Shown here: piece by piece, positions 1 through 8,651 of the stretch | Layout: each line of letters begins with the position of its first letter | Position numbering within the stretch: position 1 is the first letter of the stretch | From: Pyxidicoccus xibeiensis | Lineage (GTDB): Bacteria > Myxococcota > Myxococcia > Myxococcales > Myxococcaceae | NCBI RefSeq assembly: GCF_024198175.1 | Contig: NZ_JAJVKV010000001.1 | Location: 372,001 to 436,000 of the forward strand | Direction: 5' to 3' | Length of the DNA stretch: 64,000 bases | Translations under genes and position numbers: made by a program | Notes under the pieces: generated by a model | The model's input: the letters and a program-made list of their open reading frames with translations, nothing else | What the model was told of the DNA's origin: nothing | Database searches by the model: none

Positions 1-1939
1 CGAAGGCGAAGCGTCCCTTGCGCACGATGCTCAGGATGCCGATGGGCACCGAGACGTCATCCGCGATGTTGATGAGCCCCAGCTGCACGCCGCGCACGCG
101 CGTGGCCACGTTGATGAGCCCCAGCTGCAGGCCCGACACGTCCCCGGAGATGTTGATGAGCCCCAGCTGTGTCCCGGCGAGCCGCTCCGACAGGTTGATT
201 CCCGCGGCCAGCTGGAGGCCCGTCATTCCGGCGGCGGCGCGATTCGCCGTGCTGCTGAGCTGGACGCCCGTGAAGTCACCCTCCGCCATGTTGAAGACGG
301 CGGACACCTGGGCCCCCGTTCCACCGCCGTAGGCCAGGTTGCCGCCGATGGCGCCCTGCAGTCCCAGCACCTCACCTCCGGCGACGTTGGCGATGCCCGA
401 CAGCTGCACGCCCTCCATCGTCCCGTCCACCCAGCCCACGCCGCCCGCCGCGCCCAGGCCCCGGAGCTGGAGCGAGCGCACCGCCAGCGCGCCCACCGCC
501 ACGTGGTTGAGGCCGCTGCCTCCCCAGAGCGCGGTGCTGGAGAGTGGCGGCACCAGCGAGAGGTTGAAGGGCACGGTGGGCGCATCCACGCTGGCGGCCT
601 GGGCGTCCGTCACCTCGGCCATCGGCTCGGCGCCCTCGCCGCCTCGCGCCGCCGTGCGGGTGAGCGTCACCGGGACGAAGTGCTCCGCGCGCAGCTCCGC
701 GCCGCCTTTGGCGGAGACGGCCAGCTCGGCCTCGAAGCGCTGCGTGGGGCGCTCCAGGACGAAGTGGTAGCGGCCCGCCTCCAGGCCCAGCGCGAGCCGC
801 CGGCCTCCGGGCTTCTGGAGCTCCGCGACGAGCTGGTTGCCCCAGTCGCGCACGAAGAGGCGGCCCTGCACGTCCGCCGCCACGGTGAGGCGCGCGGTGC
901 CCGCGCGCAGGTCCGTCAGCACCAGGTCTCCGCTGCCCGCGAGCTGGATGTCATAGGCCGCGTGCTGCGGCCCACCCTGGGAGCGCTCGGTGCGCGCGAG
1001 CGTCTCGTGGAAGGCGAACTGGTAGGCCTCGTTCAGCGTGACGCGCCCGTCGGCGCTGACGTCCGCCGCGCCCCTCAGGCCCGTGACGAGGAAGTGCGTG
1101 AAGAAGGACGCGCCGATGCTGTCCGACTCCTGCGCCACCTCGTCCGCGGAGCTGGACGCGAGGTAGGCGTGGCCGCGCACCTGTGACGCGGTGTCCGTGA
1201 GGAAGGCGGGCCGGCGCACGCCGCCCTTGTAGCGGGTGAGCGCGCCGGAGCCGCACGAGTCGAGGATGGCGATGCGCACGTCCACCGGCACCGCGCTCAA
1301 GCTCTTCCGGAGGTCGTCGTAGGAGAGACGCTCGCCTCGCGGCAGCAGCCCCTCTCCGTCCGAGTGGCCCGAGTAGTAGAGCACCAGCTCGCGCCGCACG
1401 CCCGACGTGGACGCGTCCTCGACGAGGAACTTCATCCGCTCCAGGGCCTTGAGCAGCGCGCTCCGGTCCGCCTCCAGCAGCAGCACCCGGTCCGCCACCG
1501 CCACGCCGCCGAGTTCTTCCAGCACGCGCGACATCGCCAGCGCGTCCGAGCCCGCGTAGCGCAGCCGCTCGCGCCCCGGGCCGCCCTCGCTGGAGCCGAC
1601 GATGAGGGCGAAGCGGCGCAGCGTCGGCGCCGGTTCATCGGTAGGAGCTTGCACCTGCGCCGCAGGCGCGGCGGTGGGAGCGGAGACCGCCTCCGGCGTT
1701 CGAGGGGCCGTGGCCTCCGGCTTCGGCGCGGCGGAGCCGGGAGCCACTGCCTCCGGGGCGTACGGCCCCACCTGCCCTGGGTTCGGCCCGGAGGCGCGCG
1801 CGACGGCCGCCACCTTCGGTACTCCCGGGCTCGCGGCCTCCGCGCCCGGCACGCACCATGGCCCCAGCCAGACGGCGGCCAGCAGCAGGCCGGCCACACG
1901 TCCCCACTCCCCCGCTGTGGTGCGCATCATCATCCGCAT
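1..1939 (-). CDS. Exported caspase-family (C14) protein with LA_2272-like repeats, 3' end outside window
   Basis: At least 646 residues; the gene continues past the left edge. The N-terminus is a signal peptide (hydrophobic core GLLLAAVWLGPW), followed by an Ala/Pro-rich linker to about residue 105. A caspase-hemoglobinase fold follows: the His motif YYSGHSDGEG places the catalytic His at 192 and the motif ILDSCGSGA places the Cys at 229, the expected dyad spacing. After a middle beta-rich region, the C-terminus is made of repeated GLQLGLINVA-like units, as in LA_2272 surface-repeat proteins, which suggests a beta structure at the cell surface. It is the last visible gene of the TonB operon, 81 bases after the lipoprotein gene. 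Several in-frame ATGs lie at 1927-1939; the outermost is used. Bacterial caspase-like enzymes usually cleave after basic residues; the substrate here is unknown. The exported location is inferred from the signal peptide. Confidence 0.85.
   Translation of the reverse strand, partial: MRMMMRTTAGEWGRVAGLLLAAVWLGPWCVPGAEAASPGVPKVAAVARASGPNPGQVGPYAPEAVAPGSAAPKPEATAPRTPEAVSAPTAAPAAQVQAPTDEPAPTLRRFALIVGSSEGGPGRERLRYAGSDALAMSRVLEELGGVAVADRVLLLEADRSALLKALERMKFLVEDASTSGVRRELVLYYSGHSDGEGLLPRGERLSYDDLRKSLSAVPVDVRIAILDSCGSGALTRYKGGVRRPAFLTDTASQVRGHAYLASSSADEVAQESDSIGASFFTHFLVTGLRGAADVSADGRVTLNEAYQFAFHETLARTERSQGGPQHAAYDIQLAGSGDLVLTDLRAGTARLTVAADVQGRLFVRDWGNQLVAELQKPGGRRLALGLEAGRYHFVLERPTQRFEAELAVSAKGGAELRAEHFVPVTLTRTAARGGEGAEPMAEVTDAQAASVDAPTVPFNLSLVPPLSSTALWGGSGLNHVAVGALAVRSLQLRGLGAAGGVGWVDGTMEGVQLSGIANVAGGEVLGLQGAIGGNLAYGGGTGAQVSAVFNMAEGDFTGVQLSSTANRAAAGMTGLQLAAGINLSERLAGTQLGLINISGDVSGLQLGLINVATRVRGVQLGLINIADDVSVPIGILSIVRKGRFAF
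55..215 (-). repeat. Short in-gene repeats encoding GLQLGLIN units
   Basis: Three near-identical copies of a roughly 18-base block (plus-strand GTTGATGAGCCCCAGCTG) recur about every 45 bases, encoding 15-residue units of the form (V/L)QLGLIN(I/V). Weaker copies continue towards position 450. They belong to the C-terminal repeat domain of the caspase-like protein and are coding repeats, not a mobile or CRISPR structure. Confidence 0.8.
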
Positions 1940-2020
1940 CCTGCTCCGTACCGGCCCCGGCCCGACCTCACGTGAGCGCCGGATGCATACCGCGTTTGGC
2001 CGCCCCCTTGCGAGCCGCGC

Positions 2021-2941
2021 TCAGGGACTCCAGCGCGCCCGCCGCACCTGCCAGGAGCTGCCGCCCCGCCCGTCCCGCACCACGGCCCAGAACGTCACCT
2101 CCTGCGCCGTCGCGTCCTCGGGCGGCTCCCACTCCGTGCGGTGCTTGCCCAGCTGGCCGCCGAAGTCCGCGCCACCTGTCACCTGCCCGGCGAACTCGCC
2201 CAGCGTGGTGTGCCAGGAAATCTCCCAGGCCTCCTTCAGCGTCACCGCGTCCAGCCGCAGGCCCGGCACCACGTACGTCTCCTGGAGCGCCGTCACGTCG
2301 TCCACCGTCACCACGAAGGGGCCCTTGCCGCGCAGCTCCAGAACCTCGCCCTCCGGCCACGGCGCGTCGTCCACCCGGAGGCCCGGAATCTGCGGCTGCA
2401 CGTTGGCCGTCATGCCCTCCACCACCGGGCACCAGAAGACCATCAGCTTCTGCGCGTAGACCTCCTCGTCGCCCGCCACCACGTGGAGCACCAGCGGCAT
2501 GCGGATGCCACCCAGCCCCTTGTAGGGGTCCTTCTCCTGCACGCGCTCCAGCAGCAGCGTGTCCTCGGCCAGCGTCGCCGCGCCGGGGCGGATGGAGAGC
2601 GTCAGCTCTCCCTCGGTCGCCGTGCCCTCCGACAGCAGCACGCGGTTGGCCTCGTCCGAGCACGTGCTGTCGTCCGTGTCCGCACACGCCCACAGCTCGT
2701 ACTGGATGGGGCGCCCGCCGCCCTTGGGGTCCACCAGCAGCGCGCGGTACGTCACCGGCGCCGCCAGGGCCTCCAGCGCCTCCGGCGTGCGCTCGCAGCT
2801 GGGCGCCATCAGCTCGGGGCTCTCCGTGGAGATGCCCAGCACCCGGAAGTCATACACCTTCGAAGGCTGGTCCTCGGGGTCGACACAGGCGACCACGCTC
2901 AGCGCCAGCAGGAGGCCGCCATACTTGAGCAGGGCCTTCAT
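2021..2941 (-). CDS. Hypothetical lipoprotein of the TonB operon
   Basis: 306 residues. The N-terminus MKALLKYGGLLLALSVVAC carries a lipobox (VVAC), so it is a predicted outer-membrane lipoprotein of the type II signal class. The rest is beta-rich with scattered Cys and no catalytic motif that I recognise. The ATG lies one base after the stop codon of the TonB-dependent receptor gene, so the two are very probably translated together. Translational coupling and the lipid anchor suggest that it works with the receptor at the outer membrane, perhaps as a surface partner that binds the same ligand. This role is inferred from position only. Similar receptor-lipoprotein pairs are common in Myxococcaceae. 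Confidence 0.85.
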   Translation of the reverse strand: MKALLKYGGLLLALSVVACVDPEDQPSKVYDFRVLGISTESPELMAPSCERTPEALEALAAPVTYRALLVDPKGGGRPIQYELWACADTDDSTCSDEANRVLLSEGTATEGELTLSIRPGAATLAEDTLLLERVQEKDPYKGLGGIRMPLVLHVVAGDEEVYAQKLMVFWCPVVEGMTANVQPQIPGLRVDDAPWPEGEVLELRGKGPFVVTVDDVTALQETYVVPGLRLDAVTLKEAWEISWHTTLGEFAGQVTGGADFGGQLGKHRTEWEPPEDATAQEVTFWAVVRDGRGGSSWQVRRARWSP

Positions 2942-2942
2942 G

Positions 2943-5711
2943 TCAGAAGCTTCCTTTCACGCCCACCACGGGGAGGATGGGGATGCCCGGGATCTCGTAC
3001 TCGTTGCGCTCCCGGTAATCGTTGAAGGTGAACTCGACGTTCTCGGCGTTGTAGAGGTTCTGCACGTCGAGATACGCCGTCAGCGTCCAGCTCTGGAACT
3101 GCCAGCTCTTGTCCACGCGCACGTCCAGCTGGTGGAAGCCCGCCGTCCGCGCGGACGCGTAGGGGCCCCAGGTGGGGTCGTAGCCGTTGCGGTCCGACTG
3201 GTACAAATCGTACCGGTGCAGCAGCGGCGTCGTCGGCCGGCCGGTGGTGTAGCGGAAGCGCCCGCCCAGCTCCCAGCCGTTGCCCAGCACGTAGCCGGTC
3301 ACCAGCGTGAGGATGTGCGTCTGGTCCCACGGGCTGAGGCCGTACGTCTCATCGGTGTCGTTGAAGCCGCCGCCACCGCCGAAGCCGCCGTCCACCGCGG
3401 GCTTGCGCCCCGCTCGGCCGTCCTCGGCGTGGCTGAAGGTGTACGACAGCCAGCCGGAAATCTTGTCCGTCGCCGAGGCCCGGTTCTTCTTCACCATCAG
3501 CTCCACGCCATACGCGCGGCCGATGCCATCGTTGGAGTAGCGCTCCTGGTAGAAGCCCCCCTCCGTCCTCGTGACGACCTGCCCGGGGGCGACGACGTTC
3601 TTGAAGCGGCGGTTGAAGAAGCCCGTCACGTCCACGTTGAACACGTCGGTGAGGCGGTGCTCCACGCCGAGGCTCGTCTGGAAGGCGCGCTGGTACACCA
3701 GGTCCGGCGTGCCGTAGGGCTCCACGATGAAGCGGAACGTCTCCGGCGCCTGGCTGTAGAGGCCGAGCGAGCCCTTGAGGCTGGTGCGCTCGGTGGCCGT
3801 GAAGCGGACCCACAGGCGCGGGTCCAGCGCGAGGTTCTGCGTGTCACCCACCAGCTGGAGGTTGCCGCGCAGGCCCGGAGTGAAGGTGAACTTGCCCAGC
3901 TTCAGGTCCGCCTCCACGAAGAGCGCGCCGTCGAAGGAGCCGAGCCCCACCTTCTCCTTCACCAACTCGCCCACCGACTCGGCGCCCGGGAAGGGCACGT
4001 ACTCGATGCCCTCGGGCGCGGGGAACTCCACGTCGTAGGTCTCCCGCTCGTAGACGAGGTCCAGGCCCGTGCGCACCGTGAGCGTGGGGGACAGCTCCAG
4101 GCCCAGCACCTCGCGCGCGCCCACGGAGTACTGCCGGCCGTCCTGCTTCGCGGTGCCGAACTCGAAGTTGGAGAAGTCCAGGCCCACGTACGGCGTGAAG
4201 ACGGAGGTGAGGTTGCCCTTGCGGTACGTCCAGTCACCCTTCAGCCGGTGGAAGGTCGTCTGCGTGTCCAGCGAGATGTCCGTGTCCGCCTCGTCGCCAG
4301 ACGTCACCACGCGGAGCTGGTCGTCGCTGCCGAAGGCCATGATGTAGCCGCTGCTGCGCGCGCCACCCGCCTGGGCCTGGGCCTCCTCCTCGGAGGCGGC
4401 CCCGCGCTTGGCGCCGAAGTCCACGCGCAGCTGGTAGTCCCAGTAGCGCGGCACCACGGAGAGCGTGCTGCCCTCCGTCTTGGGCAGGAACAGGGGCAGC
4501 AGCGTGTCGACGTACGAGCGGCGCGCGGCGGCGGCCACGCTGATGCCGTCGGTGATGGGCGACTCCAGGAAGAAGCCCGCGTCCAGCACGTCCACCTTCA
4601 CCGAGCCGTGCAGCGTGTCCGCGGCGCCCTTGCGCGTGCCCACCTCGACGATGCCGCCCACCGCGCGGCCGTACTGGCTGCCGTAGCCACCCGGGTAGAA
4701 GTCGAGCTGGTCGATGAACTCGGAGTTCACCACCGAGGGGCCGCCGAGCAGGTGGAAGAGGATGGGGATGCGGACCCCGTCCATCATCGTCGCCGTCTGG
4801 CCCGGGTTGGAGCCGCGCACCAGCAGCTCGCCGGAGATGAAGGGCGCGCGCGCCACGCCGGGCAGCGCCTGGATGACGCGGATGGGGTCGCCGAAAGTCC
4901 CCGGCGTCTTCTGCGCCTCCTCGCGCGTTATCGTGCGGCGGACCACTTCCTTCTTCGGCCGCTCGGAGCGCACCACCGTCTCCAGCGCGCCGCCCGCGGG
5001 AGCGAGGTAGAAGTTCACCTCCGTCGTCTCGTTCTCCTTGAGCTGCTCCTTCGTCTGGTAGAGCTGGTGGCCGGACGCCACCACACGCACCGCGCACTCC
5101 CCCGGAGGAACCACGAGGGTGAAGCGGCCCTCCGCGTCGGACACCGCCTCGGGCGCCTCCGGGTCGTCACCGCAGCGCACGGTGGCGCCGGCCACGCGCG
5201 AGCGGCTGCCACGCGAGATGAGCTGGCCGGTGAGGGTGGCCTGCTTCGCCTCGACCTCGGCCTGGGCCTGCGCTTCGGGCTCGACGGGCGGAGCGGTGAG
5301 GGTGAAGTGGTAGACGTACTCCACCTGCACCGGCGCGGGCACGCCGTCCACCTCCGCCGGGGAGAACTTGAACTGGCGCACGGCGGCCTGCGCGGCCTCG
5401 TCGAAGCCGTGGCCCACGAGCTCCGTGGGCTGCACGTCCGACACCGTGCCGTCCTCGGCGATGGTGATGATGAGGCGCACGGAGGCGGTGAGGCCCTGCG
5501 TGAGCGCGTCAGGGGGATACTGCGCCTCCACCTGCTGCACCAGCTCCGGGGGCTTCGTAATCGTGGGTTGCGCCTGCGCGGGTGCGGCCTCCGCGGGAGG
5601 CGTGCTGGCCGGGGGCGCCTCCTGGGCGAGCGCGGGGGTCGCCAGCAGGAGCGAGGCCGCGGCGAGGGCGCTTCGGGTTTTCAATTTCGAGGACATGGCG
5701 GACGCGAGCAT
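2943..5711 (-). CDS. TonB-dependent receptor with N-terminal TonB-like domain
   Basis: 922 residues. Order of parts: signal peptide (TRSALAAASLLLATPALAQ), then a TonB C-terminal-like domain (about residues 45-130: QYPPDALTQGL, DGTVSDV, AAVRQFKFSPAEVDG), a carboxypeptidase-regulatory beta-sandwich (about 155-230), a plug domain (PGVARAPFISGELLVRGSNP, then the ATMMDGVRIP block) and a 22-strand-type barrel ending in Phe. It should import a bulky ligand across the outer membrane using proton-motive force. The substrate cannot be read from sequence. The TonB-like domain at the receptor's own N-terminus is unusual, since TonB is normally the inner-membrane partner. It follows tonB by 44 bases and precedes a coupled lipoprotein. 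The start could also be 15 codon-bases downstream at 5696 (MSSKLKTR); neither has an ideal ribosome site. Confidence 0.9.
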   Translation of the reverse strand: MLASAMSSKLKTRSALAAASLLLATPALAQEAPPASTPPAEAAPAQAQPTITKPPELVQQVEAQYPPDALTQGLTASVRLIITIAEDGTVSDVQPTELVGHGFDEAAQAAVRQFKFSPAEVDGVPAPVQVEYVYHFTLTAPPVEPEAQAQAEVEAKQATLTGQLISRGSRSRVAGATVRCGDDPEAPEAVSDAEGRFTLVVPPGECAVRVVASGHQLYQTKEQLKENETTEVNFYLAPAGGALETVVRSERPKKEVVRRTITREEAQKTPGTFGDPIRVIQALPGVARAPFISGELLVRGSNPGQTATMMDGVRIPILFHLLGGPSVVNSEFIDQLDFYPGGYGSQYGRAVGGIVEVGTRKGAADTLHGSVKVDVLDAGFFLESPITDGISVAAAARRSYVDTLLPLFLPKTEGSTLSVVPRYWDYQLRVDFGAKRGAASEEEAQAQAGGARSSGYIMAFGSDDQLRVVTSGDEADTDISLDTQTTFHRLKGDWTYRKGNLTSVFTPYVGLDFSNFEFGTAKQDGRQYSVGAREVLGLELSPTLTVRTGLDLVYERETYDVEFPAPEGIEYVPFPGAESVGELVKEKVGLGSFDGALFVEADLKLGKFTFTPGLRGNLQLVGDTQNLALDPRLWVRFTATERTSLKGSLGLYSQAPETFRFIVEPYGTPDLVYQRAFQTSLGVEHRLTDVFNVDVTGFFNRRFKNVVAPGQVVTRTEGGFYQERYSNDGIGRAYGVELMVKKNRASATDKISGWLSYTFSHAEDGRAGRKPAVDGGFGGGGGFNDTDETYGLSPWDQTHILTLVTGYVLGNGWELGGRFRYTTGRPTTPLLHRYDLYQSDRNGYDPTWGPYASARTAGFHQLDVRVDKSWQFQSWTLTAYLDVQNLYNAENVEFTFNDYRERNEYEIPGIPILPVVGVKGSF

Positions 5712-5755
5712 ACGGGGTGTTGGGGTGTTCCACCTCCCAGCGGGGAGGGGGAGCG

Positions 5756-6547
5756 TCAATCGAGCAGGAACGTGTAGGAGTACTTCATCTCCGTAGAGAC
5801 GGGCTCGCCGGCCTTGAGGGCGGGACGGAAGCGGAAGCGGAGGATGGCGTTGCGCGCCGCCTCGTTGAGGCCATGGCCGGGCCCATTGAGCACCCTGGCG
5901 GCCACCACCTTTCCCTCCAGGTCCACGGTGATGGACAGCGTCACCGTGCCCTCGATGCCCGCCCGGCGCGCCTCGTCCGGGTAGGGAATCTTCACCTCGT
6001 TGGCCAGCTCCGGCTCCCGGTCCACCTGGTAGATGGGCGTGTACTTCGGCGCGCTGTACGCCCTCACCTCCTGGGGCGCCTTCGCCTTGTCCGCCGTGCG
6101 GCCGTAGAGCGTGTTGCCCACCGGCGCCGCGAAGCTGCCCGCGCTGGTGGTGGAGGACATCGTCATGCCCACCACCAGTGGCGTCGGCTTCGCGGCCGGA
6201 GGGGGCGTCTCGTTGGGCGGAGGCGGCGCGTCCACCGGCGGAGGTGGTAGCGGCCTGGGCGCCTCGGCCACCTTGATGGGCGGAGGCTTCACGCGCACCT
6301 TGGGCGGCGGAGGTGGCTCGGGCTTCGGCTCCTCCACCACGGGCGGCGGCGGAGGCGGCTTCTGCACCTCCACCATGACGAGCTCCACTGGCCGCTGCAC
6401 CGTGGGCCGCTGGGCGGGCCGCAGGTGCAGCATCGCCAGTCCCAGCCCGTGCAGCGTGAGCGAGCCGACCACGAAGCCCACCAGCAGCCCATTGCCACCG
6501 CGCCTGGGCGGCTCCCACGCCCTGTCGTCGAGCACCATCTCACTCAT
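5756..6547 (-). CDS. tonB: Energy transducer TonB
   Basis: 263 residues. A single N-terminal membrane anchor (about residues 21-42, LLVGFVVGSLTLHGLGLAML) is followed by a long proline-rich spacer (about 60-125, PPPPPPVVEEPKPEPPPPP) that spans the periplasm, and a C-terminal TonB domain (about 180-263) with the YPDEARRAGIEGTV block and the usual GxxAxxxA-F-F-P pattern (LNEAARNAILRFRFRPA). It transmits energy from ExbB/ExbD to the receptor encoded directly downstream. It begins 9 bases after exbD on the same strand. Length and layout are typical. Confidence 0.93.
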   Translation of the reverse strand: MSEMVLDDRAWEPPRRGGNGLLVGFVVGSLTLHGLGLAMLHLRPAQRPTVQRPVELVMVEVQKPPPPPPVVEEPKPEPPPPPKVRVKPPPIKVAEAPRPLPPPPVDAPPPPNETPPPAAKPTPLVVGMTMSSTTSAGSFAAPVGNTLYGRTADKAKAPQEVRAYSAPKYTPIYQVDREPELANEVKIPYPDEARRAGIEGTVTLSITVDLEGKVVAARVLNGPGHGLNEAARNAILRFRFRPALKAGEPVSTEMKYSYTFLLD

Positions 6548-6556
6548 GGGTTCGCG

Positions 6557-6985
6557 TCAGCCCCGCGGCGCGGTGGGCGCGACGTCCTTTTCGATATTGA
6601 GGGCGAACTTCGCGATGCCCTGGCCCTTCACCACGTCGATGAGCTTCATGACGCGGCCGTAGGGAATGGACTGGTCGGCGCTGATGATGGCGCGGGTGTC
6701 CTTGTCCTTGGCCACCTGCTCGGCGACCTTCGCGGACAGCTCCGCCTCGCTCAGCTCGGTGCCGTCGAAGAAGAGCTTGCCGTCCTTGTCGAGCACCACG
6801 TTGACCAGGCCCTGCACGGTTTCGCCCCCGTTGGCGGCGCGAGGCAGGTCCACCTCCACCGTCTCGCGGACGATGAAGTTGGCGGTCACCATGAAGATGA
6901 TGAGCAGCACCAGCACGATGTCCACCAGCGGGGTGACGTTGATGCCGGTGATTTCCTCTTCGTTGTCCTGCGCGCTACCGGCCAT
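6557..6985 (-). CDS. exbD: Biopolymer transport protein ExbD/TolR
   Basis: 142 residues, the usual family length. One membrane helix (VDIVLVLLIIFMVTANFIV) carries the conserved Asp (TPLVDIVLVLL) that takes part in proton translocation. The periplasmic ExbD domain follows, ending in VKGQGIAKFALNIEKD. The chosen start, MAGSAQDNEEE, lies within the last 11 bases of exbB, typical of coupled exbB-exbD pairs. It forms the inner-membrane motor with ExbB and energises TonB. Confidence 0.93.
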   Translation of the reverse strand: MAGSAQDNEEEITGINVTPLVDIVLVLLIIFMVTANFIVRETVEVDLPRAANGGETVQGLVNVVLDKDGKLFFDGTELSEAELSAKVAEQVAKDKDTRAIISADQSIPYGRVMKLIDVVKGQGIAKFALNIEKDVAPTAPRG

Positions 6986-7661
6986 GGTTCGGCACCTCGG
7001 CACGCAGGCTGCCCACGAGCGCGTGGCCCAGCGCGTTGGCGCGGCTGGTGAGCGTCTTGAGCTGGCGGTTGAAGATGTTGAAGGCCACCACCGCCGGAAT
7101 CGCGACGGCGAGGCCCACGGCCGTGGCCACCAGCGCCTCGGAGATGCCGGCCATGACGGTCTGCTGCATCGCCGCGCCCTTGGCGCCCATCTTCCCCAGG
7201 TCGTTGAAGGCCTTGATGATGCCGAGCACCGTGCCGAACAGGCCGATGAACGGGGCGTTGTTGCCCAGCGTGCCCAGGAACGACAGGAAGCGCTCGTACT
7301 GCGGACGCTCGCGCGCCATGGTGGAGGCAATCACCTGCTCCACCGAGTCGGCGCCCTGGGAGGACGAGGCGAGGGCCTCGCGGATTACGGCGGCCTCCAT
7401 GCCCTTGCGGCCCTGGATGGCCACCCGCACCGCCTCCAGCTCACCGCGTGCCAGCCGTACCGCGAGCCCCTCCGAGTCCGGCAGCCGGTTGCGGGCGAAG
7501 TACACCGTCCGCTCCAGCATGATGGCGATGGAGAGCACCGACAGGCACACCAGCACCCACAGCACCCACTCGGCGGAGGTGAGCGTCACCCCGAGCAGCT
7601 TGCTGCTGAGCCAACCCAGACCCTCGGTGTGCGCCTGGGCGAAGACAGCGATGGACGACAT
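6975..7661 (-). CDS. exbB: MotA/TolQ/ExbB proton channel protein
   Basis: 228 residues. Three membrane helices (about residues 30-50, 125-150 and 165-190) and the conserved channel block GTLGNNAPFIGLFGTVLGII, followed by the ISEALVATAVGLAVAIPAVV helix typical of ExbB/TolQ. It is the first gene of the minus-strand TonB operon and overlaps exbD by 11 bases. The operon promoter should lie in the 76-base gap between this gene and the YARHG gene, unless the genes are read through. Confidence 0.93.
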   Translation of the reverse strand: MSSIAVFAQAHTEGLGWLSSKLLGVTLTSAEWVLWVLVCLSVLSIAIMLERTVYFARNRLPDSEGLAVRLARGELEAVRVAIQGRKGMEAAVIREALASSSQGADSVEQVIASTMARERPQYERFLSFLGTLGNNAPFIGLFGTVLGIIKAFNDLGKMGAKGAAMQQTVMAGISEALVATAVGLAVAIPAVVAFNIFNRQLKTLTSRANALGHALVGSLRAEVPNHGR

Positions 7662-7737
7662 GGTTTTCTTCCCCTCTGGAAACTCGTTGGCGCGAAGGGA
7701 ACACCGCCGCCCATTTGATGTGTCACCCGAAAAGCAC

Positions 7738-8607
7738 TCAGCCCTTCTTTCCGCCCTTCGGCTCCGCGGCCTGGATGAGCTCCAGGTGCCGCTGGTCCTC
7801 GGGCGTGAGACGTGCGTCGGTGTAGGCGGGGTCGGGCTGGTACCAGGACTCCTGGGTGAAGAAGTCCTGGAGGTCCTTCGCCTGGAAGACGCGGCCGTGG
7901 CGGGCGTACACGGCGTTGCGCAAGAGGCGCAGCTGCGCGGGGGTCAGCAGCGCCAGCGCCTCCTTCGGCAGCGTCCCCTGGAGTGAGCGGATGGCGGCGC
8001 CCATCACCAGGCGCTGGCCGTAGGGACACGCCAGGCGCTTGCGCGCGTCCGCGAGCTTCACTCCCGGCGGCAGTGGCCAGAGCTGCTCCAACGTCACGTC
8101 CTCCAGGGCCAGCTCGGAGATGACGGGGTACTGCTCGCAGTACTGATAGAGCGCGCGGGTGAAGGCGGCCGCGTCCCCATCCGCCGCCGACACCAGCGTG
8201 TCCCAGAGGGGCGCGCGACCCGCCGACGCCATGACGGGGCGGACCTTCGCCCGCACCCCGGCGTCCCGGTAGGACTGCGAGGCGAGCAATAGATTCACCG
8301 CTCCCCTGGCCAGTGCCTTGTCGTTCGCCGCGGCCACCAGCCCGTCCACGCCGAGCCGGAAGGACTCGGCCGTCTGGTCTCCCTGCTTCACGTTCTTGAA
8401 GGAGAGCCCGCGCAGGCAGCTCAGCGCGTCCTCGCGGCTGGGGCGGCCCTCCTCGCACCGTGCCACCTCCTCGGGTGTGGCCGTACCCAGGAGGACTCGT
8501 GGGTAGAGGTCGTTGTCGCAGAGACAACCTCCCGCTTCGACACGCGGGGCCGCGAGCAGGAGTGCGAGCACGGCGAGACAGCCGAGGGGACCGGTGGGCG
8601 ATTTCAT
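7738..8607 (-). CDS. Secreted protein with C-terminal YARHG domain
   Basis: 289 residues from MKSPTGPLG. A signal peptide (LGCLAVLALLLAAPRVEAGG) precedes a Cys-containing body. The C-terminal domain (about 225-289) has the signature LRNAVYARHGRVFQ and QEWYQPDP-type ending (QESWYQPDPAYTDARL), which defines the extracellular YARHG domain, often found in bacterial lipoproteins and peptidase-associated proteins. Its molecular role is unknown. The frame is open further upstream, but the residues before this Met are arginine-rich and overlap the divergent kinase-like gene, so this start is preferred. It lies behind exbB on the same strand, 76 bases away. Confidence 0.85.
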   Translation of the reverse strand: MKSPTGPLGCLAVLALLLAAPRVEAGGCLCDNDLYPRVLLGTATPEEVARCEEGRPSREDALSCLRGLSFKNVKQGDQTAESFRLGVDGLVAAANDKALARGAVNLLLASQSYRDAGVRAKVRPVMASAGRAPLWDTLVSAADGDAAAFTRALYQYCEQYPVISELALEDVTLEQLWPLPPGVKLADARKRLACPYGQRLVMGAAIRSLQGTLPKEALALLTPAQLRLLRNAVYARHGRVFQAKDLQDFFTQESWYQPDPAYTDARLTPEDQRHLELIQAAEPKGGKKG

Positions 8608-8651
8608 GTCGCGCGAACGATAGCCTACGCTCCCCGCAGGAGACTTCCCCC

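Noticed and set aside
2559..5777. Open frame of 1,072 codons on the plus strand
   Set aside because: It lies antisense to the TonB-dependent receptor; Arg/His/Val/Ala-rich sequence with no motif, as expected of shadow frames in very GC-rich DNA.
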